58,122 nt of DNA from Phyllobacteriaceae bacterium (GCA_002708825.1 PAPF01000030.1:123365-181486), one strand, 5' to 3'. Positions 44,209 through 54,534 are shown, counted from the first letter of the stretch. Program-made: numbers and translations. The notes: a model not told the origin generated them from the letters alone.

Positions 44209-45177
44209 ATGAAACCCGATCTCCTGCTCGTCGGCGGCACGACGCCGCGTACCATGGCCGCACTCGAAGACCGTTTCACGGTTCACAAGGCCAATGACGT
44301 GACCGACTGGGACGCCTTCCTGGCAGACAAGGGCGAAAGCATCGCCGCCGTGGCCACCAACGGCCATGACGGGCTGAAGCCGGACATCATGGCGAAACTG
44401 CCGAACCTGAAAGTCGTTTCCTGTTTCGGCGTCGGCTATGACGCCATCGACGCGAAGGCCGCTGCCGAACGCGGCATCCTGGTCACGCACACGCCGAACG
44501 TGCTCAACAACGACGTCGCCAACACGGCCATCCTGCTCATGCTGGCGGTCTCCCGCCGCCTCGTGCGCGACGATGCCTATGTGCGCGCCGGCAAGTGGAG
44601 CGGCTTCGGCGCCGCGCCGCTGACGACTTCCATCGAAGGCAAGAAGGTCGGCATCCTGGGGCTGGGGCGCATCGGCGAGACCATCGCGCGCAAGCTGGAG
44701 GCCGGCTTCGGCTGCCGGATCAGCTATCACAGCCGCAATGCAAGGGACGTGGCCTGGCGCTATTGCCCCGACCTCGTCGAAATGGCCCGCGACGTGGATT
44801 ATCTCGTCGTCATCACGCCCGGCGGCGCGGCCACGAACAAGCTGGTCAATCGCGACGTCATCGAGGCGCTCGGCCCCGAGGGCACGCTCATCAATGTCGC
44901 CCGCGGCAGCGTCGTGGACGAGAAGGAAATGGTGGACGCCCTGCTCGACGGCCGGCTTGGCGCCGCCGGTCTCGACGTCTTCGAGAACGAGCCCAACGTG
45001 CCCGAGGCCCTGTTTCCGCTGGATAACGTGGTCCTCCTGCCCCATGTCGGCAGCGCCACGGTGGAGACGCGCCGGGCCATGGGCGACCTGACGGTGGAAA
45101 ACCTCGTCCGCTTCTTCGACGAAGGAACCGTGACGACACCTGTGCCCGAATGCGCCCATCTGGTGAAAAAGGGGTGA
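44209..45177 (+). CDS. D-isomer 2-hydroxyacid dehydrogenase (glyoxylate/hydroxypyruvate-reductase-like)
   Basis: 322 residues. The NAD(P) fold shows VGILGLGRIGETIARKLE; SYHSRNAR after it has Ser-Arg, pointing to NADP. Catalytic Arg in NVARGSVVDEKEM, Glu in FENEPNVPEALF and His in LLPHVGSATVETRRAM. It probably reduces glyoxylate, hydroxypyruvate or a 2-keto-aldonate. It ends 3 bases before the FAD oxidase gene, which may reoxidise related 2-hydroxy acids. Confidence 0.87.
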   Translation: MKPDLLLVGGTTPRTMAALEDRFTVHKANDVTDWDAFLADKGESIAAVATNGHDGLKPDIMAKLPNLKVVSCFGVGYDAIDAKAAAERGILVTHTPNVLNNDVANTAILLMLAVSRRLVRDDAYVRAGKWSGFGAAPLTTSIEGKKVGILGLGRIGETIARKLEAGFGCRISYHSRNARDVAWRYCPDLVEMARDVDYLVVITPGGAATNKLVNRDVIEALGPEGTLINVARGSVVDEKEMVDALLDGRLGAAGLDVFENEPNVPEALFPLDNVVLLPHVGSATVETRRAMGDLTVENLVRFFDEGTVTTPVPECAHLVKKG

Positions 45178-45180
45178 CGC

Positions 45181-46569
45181 GTGGCCGCCCATGGCGCCTT
45201 CCCGGACGCATTGTGCGCGGCCTTTGACGACCGGGCACTGGCCGTCGGCGCCGCTGTTCCGGAGCGCAACCGCCATGACTGGAGCGGCCTTGCGCCGGTC
45301 GCCCCGCTCGCACTGATCCGTCCCGCGAGCACCGCCGACGTGTCGCGGGCCATGCGTATCTGCCACGAACATGGCATCGCCGTGGTTCCGCAGGGCGGGC
45401 TGACCGGCCTGTGCGGCGGCGCACGCCCCGTCGAGGGCGCCGTCGCCCTCTCGCTGGAACGCATGACCGCCATCGAGGACATCGACCCGGACGGCGGCAC
45501 CATGACCGTGCAGGCCGGCGTTCCACTGGAGCGCGTCCAGCAGGCGGCCGCCACGCAGGACCTTTACATGCCGCTCGATCTCGGCGCGCGCGGTTCCTGC
45601 ACCATCGGCGGCAACATCGCCACCAATGCCGGCGGAAACCGCGTCATCCGTTACGGCATGATGCGCGACATTGTTCTGGGAATCGAGGCGGTACTGGCCG
45701 ACGGGACGGTCGTCACCAGCCTCAATCGCATGATCAAGAACAATGCCGGCTACGACCTGAAACAGCTTTTCATCGGCTCGGAAGGCACTCTCGGCATCGT
45801 CACCCGCGCCGTCCTTCGCCTTTCGCCCATGCCCGCCTTTTCAACCGCCGCCGTCTGCGCGCTCGACAGCTATGATGGCGTTCTGGCGCTGCTTCGCGAT
45901 GCACGGCGCGCCCTCGGCCCCATGCTGTCGGCCTTCGAGGTCATGTGGGCCGATTACTGGGACCTCGTGTCAACCACACCCGGCCTGCGCATGCCGATAG
46001 CGCCCGGCCACGCCTTTCATGTCCTGATCGAGGTGCAGGGCACCGACGAAAGCCTCGACCGCGCCAGGTTCGACACCTTCCTCGAAGCAAGCGCCGAATC
46101 CGGCCTGCTGGCCGATGCCGCCGTCGCCCGGTCGCAGGCCGACGTGGCCGATTTCTGGGCGGTGCGTGACGCGGTCTCGGAATTCGCCCGGACCTTCGGG
46201 CCGCATGTCGCCTTCGACATCGGCCTGCCGCTCGCCCGCATGGACGAATTCGCCATCGCCTGCCGCACCGCCCTTTCCGGAACGCTCACTGACGCCCACG
46301 CGCTTTTCTACGGCCATGTCGGCGACGGCAACCTTCACATCGTCGCCCGCGACAGGTCTGCACGCGAACAGCCCAAGCAGGTGATCGCGGAGACGGTCTA
46401 CGCGCTTGTCGGCACGTTTGGCGGCACCATCTCGGCCGAACACGGAATCGGCCTTTCAAAGAAACCCTGGCTGGGCCAGACCCGCTCGCCCGCCGAGCTT
46501 GAAACCATGGCCCGCATCAAGGCCGCGCTCGACCCGCGCGGCCTGCTCAATCCGGGCAAGGTCTTGTGA
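45181..46569 (+). CDS. FAD-binding (GlcD-type) 2-hydroxyacid dehydrogenase, GTG start
   Basis: 462 residues of the PCMH/VAO flavoprotein family. FAD segments PQGGLTGLCGGARPVEGAV, GGNIATNAGGNRVIRYGMM and DIVLGIEAVLADGTVV; the C-terminal half has YGHVGDGNLHIVARD and the ending DPRGLLNPGKVL. Members oxidise D-lactate, D-2-hydroxyglutarate or glycolate and pass electrons to the membrane. Lactate from the fucose-type route is a possible substrate. The start is GTG at 45181, 3 bases past the previous stop, with AAGGGG six bases upstream. Confidence 0.87.
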   Translation: MAAHGAFPDALCAAFDDRALAVGAAVPERNRHDWSGLAPVAPLALIRPASTADVSRAMRICHEHGIAVVPQGGLTGLCGGARPVEGAVALSLERMTAIEDIDPDGGTMTVQAGVPLERVQQAAATQDLYMPLDLGARGSCTIGGNIATNAGGNRVIRYGMMRDIVLGIEAVLADGTVVTSLNRMIKNNAGYDLKQLFIGSEGTLGIVTRAVLRLSPMPAFSTAAVCALDSYDGVLALLRDARRALGPMLSAFEVMWADYWDLVSTTPGLRMPIAPGHAFHVLIEVQGTDESLDRARFDTFLEASAESGLLADAAVARSQADVADFWAVRDAVSEFARTFGPHVAFDIGLPLARMDEFAIACRTALSGTLTDAHALFYGHVGDGNLHIVARDRSAREQPKQVIAETVYALVGTFGGTISAEHGIGLSKKPWLGQTRSPAELETMARIKAALDPRGLLNPGKVL

Positions 46570-47520
46570 ATGAGCGCCAAACGGACGGACACAATGAACG
46601 CCTTCCTGTCGATCGGCGAATGCATGCTGGAGTTTTCCCGCCGCGCGGACGGCGCATGGTCCCTCGGCTATGCCGGCGACACGCTGAACACGGCCTGGTA
46701 TTTCCGCGCCCTGGCACCACAGGCAAGCTGGGAGACCCGGTATTTCACGCGGCTGGGAAATGACGTCCATTCCGCCGGAATTCTCGCTTTCCTTGAGGAA
46801 AACGGGATCGGCACCGGGCACATCGCCCGCGATCCAGATCGCCAGCCAGGTCTCTACCTGATCGACACGAAGGACGGCGAACGCTCCTTCACCTATTGGC
46901 GCTCGCAATCGGCTGCGCGCCTGCTCGCCGATGACGAAGCCGCGCTGGAAACGGCCATCGGCGAGGCGGCCATCGTCTATTTCTCCGGCATCACGCTGGC
47001 CATCCTCGCGCCTGACCGCCGGGCGGCGCTGATCGCCATGGCGGAGACGGCCCGTGCAGCCGGAAAGCTGACCGTTTTCGATCCGAACATCCGGCCCCGC
47101 CTCTGGGAAACATCCGAAGCGATGCGCGAGGCGATCATGGCGGCCGCCGGCGCTTGTGCCATCGTGCTGCCGAGCTTCGATGACGAGAAGACGGTTTTCG
47201 GCGACAACTCACTTGCCGCCTGTGCGGCGCGCTACCGGAAGGCAGGCGCCGAAACCGTCGTCGTGAAGAACGGCGGCGGCGACATGCTGTTTGCCGGGCC
47301 GGACGGCACGCAGGACATTGACGGGCTGGAGCGCGTCGTCCCCGTCGATACCACCGGCGCGGGCGACAGCTTCAATGGCGCCTGGCTTGCCGCCCGCGCT
47401 GCCGGACAAGGCCCGGCGGACGCGGCCCGTTTCGCCCATTCGGTCTCGGCCCGTGTCATCCGCCACCCCGGCGCGCTCATGCCGCAGGCAGCGCTCGCGG
47501 ACATCGGATTCACCGCCTGA
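46570..47520 (+). CDS. kdgK: PfkB family sugar kinase, probably 2-keto-3-deoxygluconate kinase
   Basis: 316 residues of the ribokinase fold. The opening AFLSIGECMLEFSRR and GYAGDTLNTAWYFRAL are typical of KDG kinases; PFK-B signatures are FDPNIRPRLWE and VVPVDTTGAGDSFNGA, the latter with the catalytic Asp. It would phosphorylate KDG for aldolase cleavage, an alternative outlet to the non-phosphorylating route, but no KDPG aldolase is in the window. ATG 46570 directly follows the previous stop; ATG 46594 is also in frame. Confidence 0.87.
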   Translation: MSAKRTDTMNAFLSIGECMLEFSRRADGAWSLGYAGDTLNTAWYFRALAPQASWETRYFTRLGNDVHSAGILAFLEENGIGTGHIARDPDRQPGLYLIDTKDGERSFTYWRSQSAARLLADDEAALETAIGEAAIVYFSGITLAILAPDRRAALIAMAETARAAGKLTVFDPNIRPRLWETSEAMREAIMAAAGACAIVLPSFDDEKTVFGDNSLAACAARYRKAGAETVVVKNGGGDMLFAGPDGTQDIDGLERVVPVDTTGAGDSFNGAWLAARAAGQGPADAARFAHSVSARVIRHPGALMPQAALADIGFTA

Positions 47521-47544
47521 ACTCGCGGCGCACCTCCGGCCGGT

Positions 47545-48342
47545 TCAGTCCTCGTGAATCGGTTCGGCGGTGAAGGCGCCCCCCTGGTAGCGGGCGAGCG
47601 GATCGTCCCGGTCCGGCGCCGGCCCGGCGGCCTCCACTGCCGCGCGGAACTTTTCCGAGGAATCGCGCGGCTTCCAGCCGAGATGGCTGACGCGCGAATT
47701 GTCCCACCAGACCGTGTCGTTGTTCGAAACACCGTAGATGACCGGGCAACCCAGGCGCGGCACGGTCAGGCAGCGCTCGATGAGCAGCGCGAGGTCCGCG
47801 GCGCTCAGCCACGTGGACAGCATCCGCCGGTCTTTCACGTCCGGAAAGCAGGACCCGATGCGCACGATGGCGGTCTCGATGCCGAACTTGTCGTGATACA
47901 TCGAGGCCAGCGCCTCGCCGAAGCACTTCGACACGCCATAGAGGCTGTCCGGGCGCGCCGGGGCGGTATTGTCGAGATGCTCGTCCTGACCGTGGAAGCC
48001 GACCACGTGGTTGGAACTGGCAAAGATAATGCGCGGGCCTCCATGCGCCCTCGCCGCTTCGTAGAGATGAAACACGCCGTCGATATTGGCCGGACGGATT
48101 TTCGCCCACGACTGCTCGGTCGAAACGCCGCCCAGATGAACGATGGCGTCGCACCCCTTCACCATGGCCGAGACCGCCGCCGCGTCCGAAAGATCGCAGG
48201 TCACGGCCTCCTCGCCATCCCCGGCATCCGTGACGGGGACGATGTCGGACAAACGGAGGTGATGCGTCAGGGGCCTGATCAGCGGGCGCAACTGGCGGCC
48301 GACGCCGCCCGCCGCCCCGGTGATGAGTATCCGGTTGAGCAT
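47545..48342 (-). CDS. udh: Uronate dehydrogenase
   Basis: 265 residues, the same length and layout as Agrobacterium Udh, which oxidises galacturonate or glucuronate to aldaro-lactones with NAD. RILITGAAGGVGRQLRPLI, CDAIVHLGGVSTEQ, IIFASSNHVVGF, SLYGVSKCFGE (Tyr/Lys), IRIGSCFPDVKDRRMLSTWL and VWWDNSRVSHLGWKP are the family segments. AAGGAG lies six bases before the ATG. It faces its likely GntR regulator; its promoter TTGACA-16-TAGGAT is overlaid by repressor-type sites. The next two enzymes (gci, kdgD) lie on the other side of the regulator. Confidence 0.93.
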   Translation of the reverse strand: MLNRILITGAAGGVGRQLRPLIRPLTHHLRLSDIVPVTDAGDGEEAVTCDLSDAAAVSAMVKGCDAIVHLGGVSTEQSWAKIRPANIDGVFHLYEAARAHGGPRIIFASSNHVVGFHGQDEHLDNTAPARPDSLYGVSKCFGEALASMYHDKFGIETAIVRIGSCFPDVKDRRMLSTWLSAADLALLIERCLTVPRLGCPVIYGVSNNDTVWWDNSRVSHLGWKPRDSSEKFRAAVEAAGPAPDRDDPLARYQGGAFTAEPIHED

Positions 48343-48417
48343 GTCGGTCTCCTTCTGGGCAGGAACTGGTCAGGACGGGAAGCACAGGCGCCGGCAGCCA
48401 CGGGCATGGTCCGGCGG

Positions 48418-48456
48418 ATCCTAAACTTATCGTATATATTGTCAATACATATGATA
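48418..48456 (-). promoter_or_regulatory. udh promoter overlaid by two GntR-type operator sites
   Basis: On the minus strand TTGACA (48445-48440), 16 bases, TAGGAT (48423-48418). The plus-strand sequence AAACTTATCGTATA (48423-48436) fills the spacer, and the inverted site TATCATATGTAT (48456-48445) abuts the -35 box. The same TATCRTAYA core recurs before kdgD. Binding there would block RNA polymerase. Confidence 0.7.
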
Positions 48457-48509
48457 TTTCTTCTGTCGATCGATTGACAAATCCACTTGCCTGACCGCTC
48501 CTGTAGGGC

Positions 48510-49255
48510 ATGAAACCGAAGACAGCCGACGCAGGGTCAACCGGAACGGAAAGCGCGGGGCGGCGCGGCAACCTCGTGCAGATCCTGGCACGGGCGCTGC
48601 GCGAAGCCATCCTGCGTGGTGATTTCGCCATCGGCGATAAAATGCCGAGCGAGGCCGAACTGACGGCGCTGCATGGCGTGTCCCGCACCGTGGTGCGGGA
48701 GGCGATCGCGGCGCTCCGCCTGGAAGGCCTGGTGGAGGCGCGCCAGGGCGCGGGCGTCTTCGTGACGGCCAACCCGGCTGGTGCCGCCGCACCCTTCCGC
48801 GATGTCGATCCGGACAAGCTCTCCAGCATCCTGGAAATCCTCGAACTGCGCGCCGCCGTGGAAATCGAGGCGGCCGGTCTGGCTGCGCTGCGCCACTCGC
48901 CGGCCCAGGAAGAGGACCTTTACCGGAAACTGGACGGCATCGACGCCCGCATGGCCGCCGGCGAACCGGCCAGCGAGGCGGATTTCGCCTTCCACCTTGC
49001 CATTGCCGATGCCACCAGCAACCCGCGCTTCCGCCAGTTCCTGGAAATGCTCGGCAGCGAGGCCATACCCCGCCACCGCTTCGAACCCGGACGGAGCGAA
49101 CCGGCTGACGCGGCCTATCTCGCCATGCTGCAATCCGAGCACCGGCAGGTCGCCGACGCCATTGCCGCAGGCGACGCCGAAGCCGCGCGCCATGCCATGC
49201 GCATCCATTTGCAAGGCAGCCAGAAACGCTACCGCCGCATGCTTCGCAATGGGTG

Positions 49256-49256
<1 letters not shown>
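48510..49256 (+). CDS. GntR family regulator (FadR/FCD type) of the uronate genes
   Basis: 248 residues. Winged helix about 20-90: LVQILARALREAILRGDFAIG, then GVSRTVVREAIAALRLEGLVEARQ and GVFVT. The FCD domain follows (LELRAAVEIEAAGLAALR, ADFAFHLAIADAT, EHRQVADAIAAGDAEAARHA), with the His/Asp pattern that binds a metal and sugar acid in UxuR/ExuR-like members. It lies between udh and kdgD, and TATCRTAYA sites stand before both. The last base of its stop codon is the first of the downstream operator. A uronate or aldarate is the likely effector. Confidence 0.88.
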
Positions 49257-50248
<992 letters not shown>

Positions 50249-50259
50249 AGGCCGGACCC

Positions 50260-51396
50260 ATGAAGATTGCCGAGGTTAACACCCACATTCTCGACCACAG
50301 GCTGGAGACCGCCTTCGAAAGCGCTTCCATGCGTTTCGACCGCCGCCAGCACATCCTGGTGGAGATCGTCTGCGACGACGGCACCGTTGGATGGGGCGAA
50401 TGCCTGGGCCCCGCCCTGCCCAACGCGGCGGTGGTAAAGGCCTATGCAGCCCGGCTGCTCGGCCGCAATCCGTTCGACACCGAGATCCTCTGGCAGGAAC
50501 TCTACAACCTGTTCCGCGACCAGGGCCAGCGCGGCCTTGCCGTGACGGCCCTTTCGGGCATCGACGTGGCGCTGTGGGACATCAAGGGAAAGCACTTCGG
50601 CGTGCCTATCTCGGTGCTGCTGGGCGGGCGGCTTCGCGAAAGCGTGCGCGCCTATGCCACCGGCTCCTTCCGCCGCGACGGGGTGGATCGTGTGGCAGAC
50701 AACGCCGCCGAATGCGCCGCCCATGTGAAGGCAGGGTTCCATGCGGTAAAGATCAAGATCGGCTTTGACCCGGAACAGGACCTGGAGGTCATCGCCGCGG
50801 TGCGCGCGGCCATCGGGCCCAATACACGCCTGATGATCGACGCCAATCACGGCTACGATGTCCTGGAAGCCATTCGCGTCGGCCAGGCGGCGGCACAATT
50901 CGGCATCGACTGGTTCGAGGAGCCCGTCATTCCCGAACAGCTTGGCGCCTATCGCGCGGTGCGCGCGGGCCAGCCCATTGCCGTTGCCGGCGGTGAGACC
51001 TGGCATGGCCGCTTCGGCTTCCGCGAGCCGCTTGAAACCCGTTGCATCGATATCGCCCAGCCGGACCTTTGCGGCACCGGCGGATTCACCGAGATGCGCC
51101 GCATTGCCGACCTGGCCGCGCTGCATGGCGTGCGTCTCGTGCCCCATGTCTGGGGCACGGTCGTGCAGATCGCCGCCAGCCTGCAATTCATGGCCGCGCT
51201 TCTGCCCGATCCGCCCCGCCGCGAGCCCATCGAACCGATCCTCGAATTCGACCGCACGCCGAACCCCTTCCGCCAGGCCATCGCCAGGACACCGATTGAG
51301 CACGAGAACGGCGTCGTGCGCATTCCCGACGGCCCCGGTCTCGGCATCGAGATCGACCGCGATGTGCTGGCGGAATTCGCATTGAAGGCGGACTGA
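50260..51396 (+). CDS. gci: D-galactarolactone cycloisomerase (enolase superfamily)
   Basis: 378 residues, matching the Agrobacterium cycloisomerase that turns galactaro-1,4-lactone into 3-deoxy-2-keto-hexarate. Shared segments include ESASMRFDRRQHILVEI, WGECLGPALPNAAVV, RESVRAYATGSFRRDGVDRV, VKIKIGF (catalytic Lys), LMIDANHGYDV, WFEEPVIPEQL, VAGGETWHGR (metal ligands) and PHVWGTVVQIAASLQFMAA. It connects Udh's lactone product to KdgD's substrate and is in one operon with kdgD. Confidence 0.92.
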   Translation: MKIAEVNTHILDHRLETAFESASMRFDRRQHILVEIVCDDGTVGWGECLGPALPNAAVVKAYAARLLGRNPFDTEILWQELYNLFRDQGQRGLAVTALSGIDVALWDIKGKHFGVPISVLLGGRLRESVRAYATGSFRRDGVDRVADNAAECAAHVKAGFHAVKIKIGFDPEQDLEVIAAVRAAIGPNTRLMIDANHGYDVLEAIRVGQAAAQFGIDWFEEPVIPEQLGAYRAVRAGQPIAVAGGETWHGRFGFREPLETRCIDIAQPDLCGTGGFTEMRRIADLAALHGVRLVPHVWGTVVQIAASLQFMAALLPDPPRREPIEPILEFDRTPNPFRQAIARTPIEHENGVVRIPDGPGLGIEIDRDVLAEFALKAD

Positions 51397-51462
51397 CACG
51401 CCTTGATGCCCCATGCCGGTTTCTGCCTGACGGGAAATGGCGGCTGACTGTTCGCCGCCCGG

Positions 51463-51957
51463 TCACGTCGCGGACCTGTCCTCGGGGATGACGGAAAAGG
51501 AGCCGTCGGTTTCCAGGATGACGGCTGCGACACCGGCCAGGTCCTGTTGTCCTGCCCTGCGCACCACCGTTTCCAGTTCCTCTCTTGTCACCCGCGCATG
51601 GCGCAAGGCTCCAGGAACCGGTTCGCCATGACGAAGGAGAAGCGACGGTTCGGAGCGGACGGCACGCGCAAGGGCACGGGAACGCACCGACAGGGCCGTC
51701 ACCAGATACTGGAGCGCGATGAGAAGGAGAAGGGCCGTCACGCCCTCGGCCAATGCCACCTTCTCGCTGAGCAGGACAGTGGCCAGGGTCGAGCCGATGG
51801 CCACGGTGACCACGAGGTCGAAGGCATTCAGCTTGGCCAGCGTCCGCTTGCCCGACACGCGCAGGGAAACGACCAGGAAGAGGTAGGCCAGCGTTCCGAC
51901 AACGATGGTACGGACGATGCCGCTCCAGCTTTGGAAGAACATGTCCGCCCAGGCCAT
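51463..51957 (-). CDS. YetF-like DUF421 membrane protein
   Basis: 164 residues. About three membrane helices (TIVVGTLAYLFLVVSLRV, FDLVVTVAIGSTLATVLL, EGVTALLLLIALQYLVTAL) are followed by the DUF421 cytoplasmic domain with LLLRHGEPVPGALRHARVTREEL. GAGGAG lies five bases before the ATG. It is the last of the minus-strand cluster of envelope/stress genes. Function in general is unknown; Bacillus relatives have been tied to spore and envelope traits. Confidence 0.85.
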   Translation of the reverse strand: MAWADMFFQSWSGIVRTIVVGTLAYLFLVVSLRVSGKRTLAKLNAFDLVVTVAIGSTLATVLLSEKVALAEGVTALLLLIALQYLVTALSVRSRALARAVRSEPSLLLRHGEPVPGALRHARVTREELETVVRRAGQQDLAGVAAVILETDGSFSVIPEDRSAT

Positions 51958-52039
51958 GACAGCTCCTCTTCAAGTTTGCTCCGGACAGGCGACAAAGGTC
52001 CGGTTCGCCGCGCGCGCGCTCACATGCGCCCTGTCCCGG

Positions 52040-52999
52040 TCATTCGGGTGGTGGCGTATCCGCCTTTACCGCGCCGCGCTTGCCCATCGGCATGCCGGGG
52101 CCGACCGTCGTGTCATACCGGGTCTGGAGTTCTGCTTCCGCGTTGATTTCCGCGCCAAGCAGCAGGATGAAAGCCGAAATCCAGAGCCACATGAGCAGCA
52201 CGATCGCCCCTGCCAGCGTTCCGAAGCTCTCATTGTAGCTCCCGAAATTCTCGACATAGACGGCGAAGGCCAAGGTCGCGGCCAGCCAAAGCAGGCAGGC
52301 GAGAACCGAGCCAGGGGTAAGCCAGCGCCACCGCGCGGCCCGGCGGTCCGGTGCAAACCGGTACAACAGGCCGATGCCGACGCTGGCAAGCAGCAACAGG
52401 ACGCCCCAGCGCGCCGCGCCAATCATCGCTTCCGTGAACGCCCCCAGATTGACGACCGCAAGCACTGCCGGGAGGCCGACCGCGGCGCCCAGCCCGATCA
52501 CCAGACCGAGGATCAGGACAAGGGTCAGGACCAGCCGGAGCAGCGTGAGTTTGACAAAGCTGCGTGTCTCGCGTTCGTCATAGGCCACGTTCAGGCCTTC
52601 GATCAGGCTTCCGACCCCTTTCGAGGCCGAATAGATCGCGATTGCGAAACCGAAAAGCGCCACCAGCGTCAGGCTTTCATCTTGCGCCCCGGCCACCTCG
52701 GTGGCCTGTGAACGGACGATTTCCGCCGCCTGGGGCGGCAAAGCGAAGGACAGGGCCTCGATCTGGGCGACAACCTGGGCTGGCTCCATCAGCAATCCCG
52801 CCAGACCGACGAGGGCAGTGATTGCCGGGAAAAGGGCCAGGAGACCGTAGAAGGCGACACCGGCCGCGATGAGGCCGACATGATCCCTCGACAGCTGGGT
52901 GAACAGGACGCGGCGCACGATCTGCCACCACCCCCTTGCGGGGATGGCGGCTGGCGTCCTCGCTGTCCCGCCGGGAGCGGCGGATCCGCCGTCAGGCAT
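52040..52999 (-). CDS. YihY/BrkB family inner-membrane protein
   Basis: 319 residues with about six membrane helices. Family features are GLIAAGVAFYGLLALFPAI, IYSASKGVGSLIEGLNVAYD, WLTPGSVLACLLWLAATLAF and SFGTLAGAIVLLMWLWISAF, plus the short LLGAEINAE after the last helix. ATG 52999 overlaps the end of the DUF3618 gene by 8 bases (ATGCCTGA), so translation is coupled; upstream in-frame ATG 53077 lies inside that gene. The molecular role of the family is unsettled. Confidence 0.87.
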   Translation of the reverse strand: MPDGGSAAPGGTARTPAAIPARGWWQIVRRVLFTQLSRDHVGLIAAGVAFYGLLALFPAITALVGLAGLLMEPAQVVAQIEALSFALPPQAAEIVRSQATEVAGAQDESLTLVALFGFAIAIYSASKGVGSLIEGLNVAYDERETRSFVKLTLLRLVLTLVLILGLVIGLGAAVGLPAVLAVVNLGAFTEAMIGAARWGVLLLLASVGIGLLYRFAPDRRAARWRWLTPGSVLACLLWLAATLAFAVYVENFGSYNESFGTLAGAIVLLMWLWISAFILLLGAEINAEAELQTRYDTTVGPGMPMGKRGAVKADTPPPE

Positions 53000-54143
53000 C
53001 CGGCTTGCCGAGTTTCTGGCGCCCGGCCTCTTCTTCTGCAACCGACCGGACGCGGCCGGCCGCTTCACGCGCTTCATCGGAAGCCGTCTTCAGTGCGGAT
53101 TGGGCCGCGCTGTCCGCCTTTCGGCCAATCTCGCCGGCCACCGCACCCGCCTCCCGGTAGGCCGCCTCTCCGACCTTTCCTGCCTTGTGCAGCTCTTCGT
53201 CGAATATGCGTTCGGCCTCGCCAATCAGATGATCGGATTCTTCCCCGATCAGGTCGTCCTCCACGCGTGACCGTGGAATGGCACTTGCAATGGCCGCGCC
53301 CGCAGCCAGGGCGAGCGCACCGGCAACCAATGGCTGTTCCTCGAAGAAATCGGTGGCAGTGTCCCGGCCCTTCCGCCACCCGCGGCGCGCGGCACGGCCC
53401 GCCTGATAACGGGCCGCCATGGCGCGCTCACGCGCTGCGATGACCCGTTCGCGGGCAGTTTCGCCCAAACGTTCGGTGCCGTGCGAGAGCTGGTCGCGCA
53501 CCCGCGCCGCACGTCTCGCGGCAGCATGGCGCGCATCCTCCATGCCCTGGCTGGCCTTGCCAGCGGCCTGGGAAACGCTTTCGCCGGCCTGCCGCACCGC
53601 GCTTGCGGCCGAATGCGAGGCCCGGGACACGCCTTCGCTTGCAGAGGCTGCCGCATCCGATGCCCTGTCACCCAGGGAACGGCCGCCATGGTCGCTGTCA
53701 TCATCGGGGTCGCGGAAGCGGTCGCCGGTTTCGACCCATGACGGATAGCCGCCATGATGGCGGGGCGCCGCATGAGCGCCATAGGACCTGGCACCGAAGG
53801 TGTTCCCCGTCGGTTGGTTTTGCGCGGAATCCGATGCCATCGTTCCGCCATTGCCGGAAAGCCGGCTGCCGGACCTGCCTGCTTCCTCGTCATGCGAGCG
53901 TCCGAAGATCAGCCAGGCCAACCCGACCCCGGTCAGCGCCAGGGCCACCGGATTCTGCTTCACGGACTGGCCGACGGCGCGGCCCATGTCGCCGCCATGT
54001 TCCCCGAGGCTGCGTGTCACTTCGCGGAAAACGGCATCCGGCGAGAATCGGCTTCGCAATTCCTCGATGGCATCGGTCAACTCGGAACGCTGGCGTTCGA
54101 CATCCCGCTCGATCTCGTCAGGCGTGCGGTGGTCGTTGGGCAT
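52992..54143 (-). CDS. DUF3618 domain protein with long alanine-rich helical repeats
   Basis: 383 residues. The N-terminal DUF3618 region has RTPDEIERDVERQRSELTDA and a membrane helix near NPVALALTGVGLAWLIFG. A low-complexity linker is followed by a long Ala/Arg/Ser helical stretch (SDAAASASEGVSRASHSAAS, then RVIAARERAMAARYQAGRAA) reminiscent of LEA/apolipoprotein coils, another hydrophobic patch (PLVAGALALAAGAAIASAIP), and more coil. It is probably a membrane-tethered stress protein. It sits in the cluster behind an EcfG-type promoter. Confidence 0.8.
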   Translation of the reverse strand: MPNDHRTPDEIERDVERQRSELTDAIEELRSRFSPDAVFREVTRSLGEHGGDMGRAVGQSVKQNPVALALTGVGLAWLIFGRSHDEEAGRSGSRLSGNGGTMASDSAQNQPTGNTFGARSYGAHAAPRHHGGYPSWVETGDRFRDPDDDSDHGGRSLGDRASDAAASASEGVSRASHSAASAVRQAGESVSQAAGKASQGMEDARHAAARRAARVRDQLSHGTERLGETARERVIAARERAMAARYQAGRAARRGWRKGRDTATDFFEEQPLVAGALALAAGAAIASAIPRSRVEDDLIGEESDHLIGEAERIFDEELHKAGKVGEAAYREAGAVAGEIGRKADSAAQSALKTASDEAREAAGRVRSVAEEEAGRQKLGKPDA

Positions 54144-54144
54144 G

Positions 54145-54531
54145 TCAGGCTCCTTTCACGGCTTGTGCATCGCGCTTGACGTTTTCCGCCGTCCGGCTTG
54201 GCGCAAGTCTCGACATCTTCAGGTCATTCAGGCCTTTCTGCATGAGCGCCCACCCGATGAGGGCCGTCACGACGCCGACGATGAGCGCGGCCCAGCCGGC
54301 GTCGATGCCCAGCTCGGCAAGACCTGCAGCCACGGCAGCGGCCAGCACGTTCAACGCTGTCAGGAAGAGGACGAGGGCTGCCACAAGAAATCCGAGTGCC
54401 ATGGCGGCCCGGCGCATGTTTTCGTCGGCCTCCGCACGGGCAAGGTTGATCTCGGACCGGACGAGGCCGGTCAGGCTCTCAAGCACGTCGCCGACAAGCG
54501 ATGTGGTGCTTTGGTTGCTTTTCGTATCCAT
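54145..54531 (-). CDS. Holin-X-like membrane protein
   Basis: 128 residues. An amphipathic N-terminal part (SLVGDVLESLTGLVRSEINLARAEADEN) precedes two membrane helices (ALGFLVAALVLFLTALNVLAA, AALIVGVVTALIGWALMQKG). This is the layout of the phage-holin-like DUF1469/Holin-X family, which, despite its name, is common in non-phage stress clusters beside DUF3618 genes, as here. The start lies 3 bases past the LEA-like gene's stop. Confidence 0.82.
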   Translation of the reverse strand: MDTKSNQSTTSLVGDVLESLTGLVRSEINLARAEADENMRRAAMALGFLVAALVLFLTALNVLAAAVAAGLAELGIDAGWAALIVGVVTALIGWALMQKGLNDLKMSRLAPSRTAENVKRDAQAVKGA

Positions 54532-54534
54532 CGT

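Noticed and set aside
54145-54531. Phage holin and therefore a prophage
   Set aside because: No other phage genes; the protein belongs to a holin-named but non-phage family usual in stress clusters.
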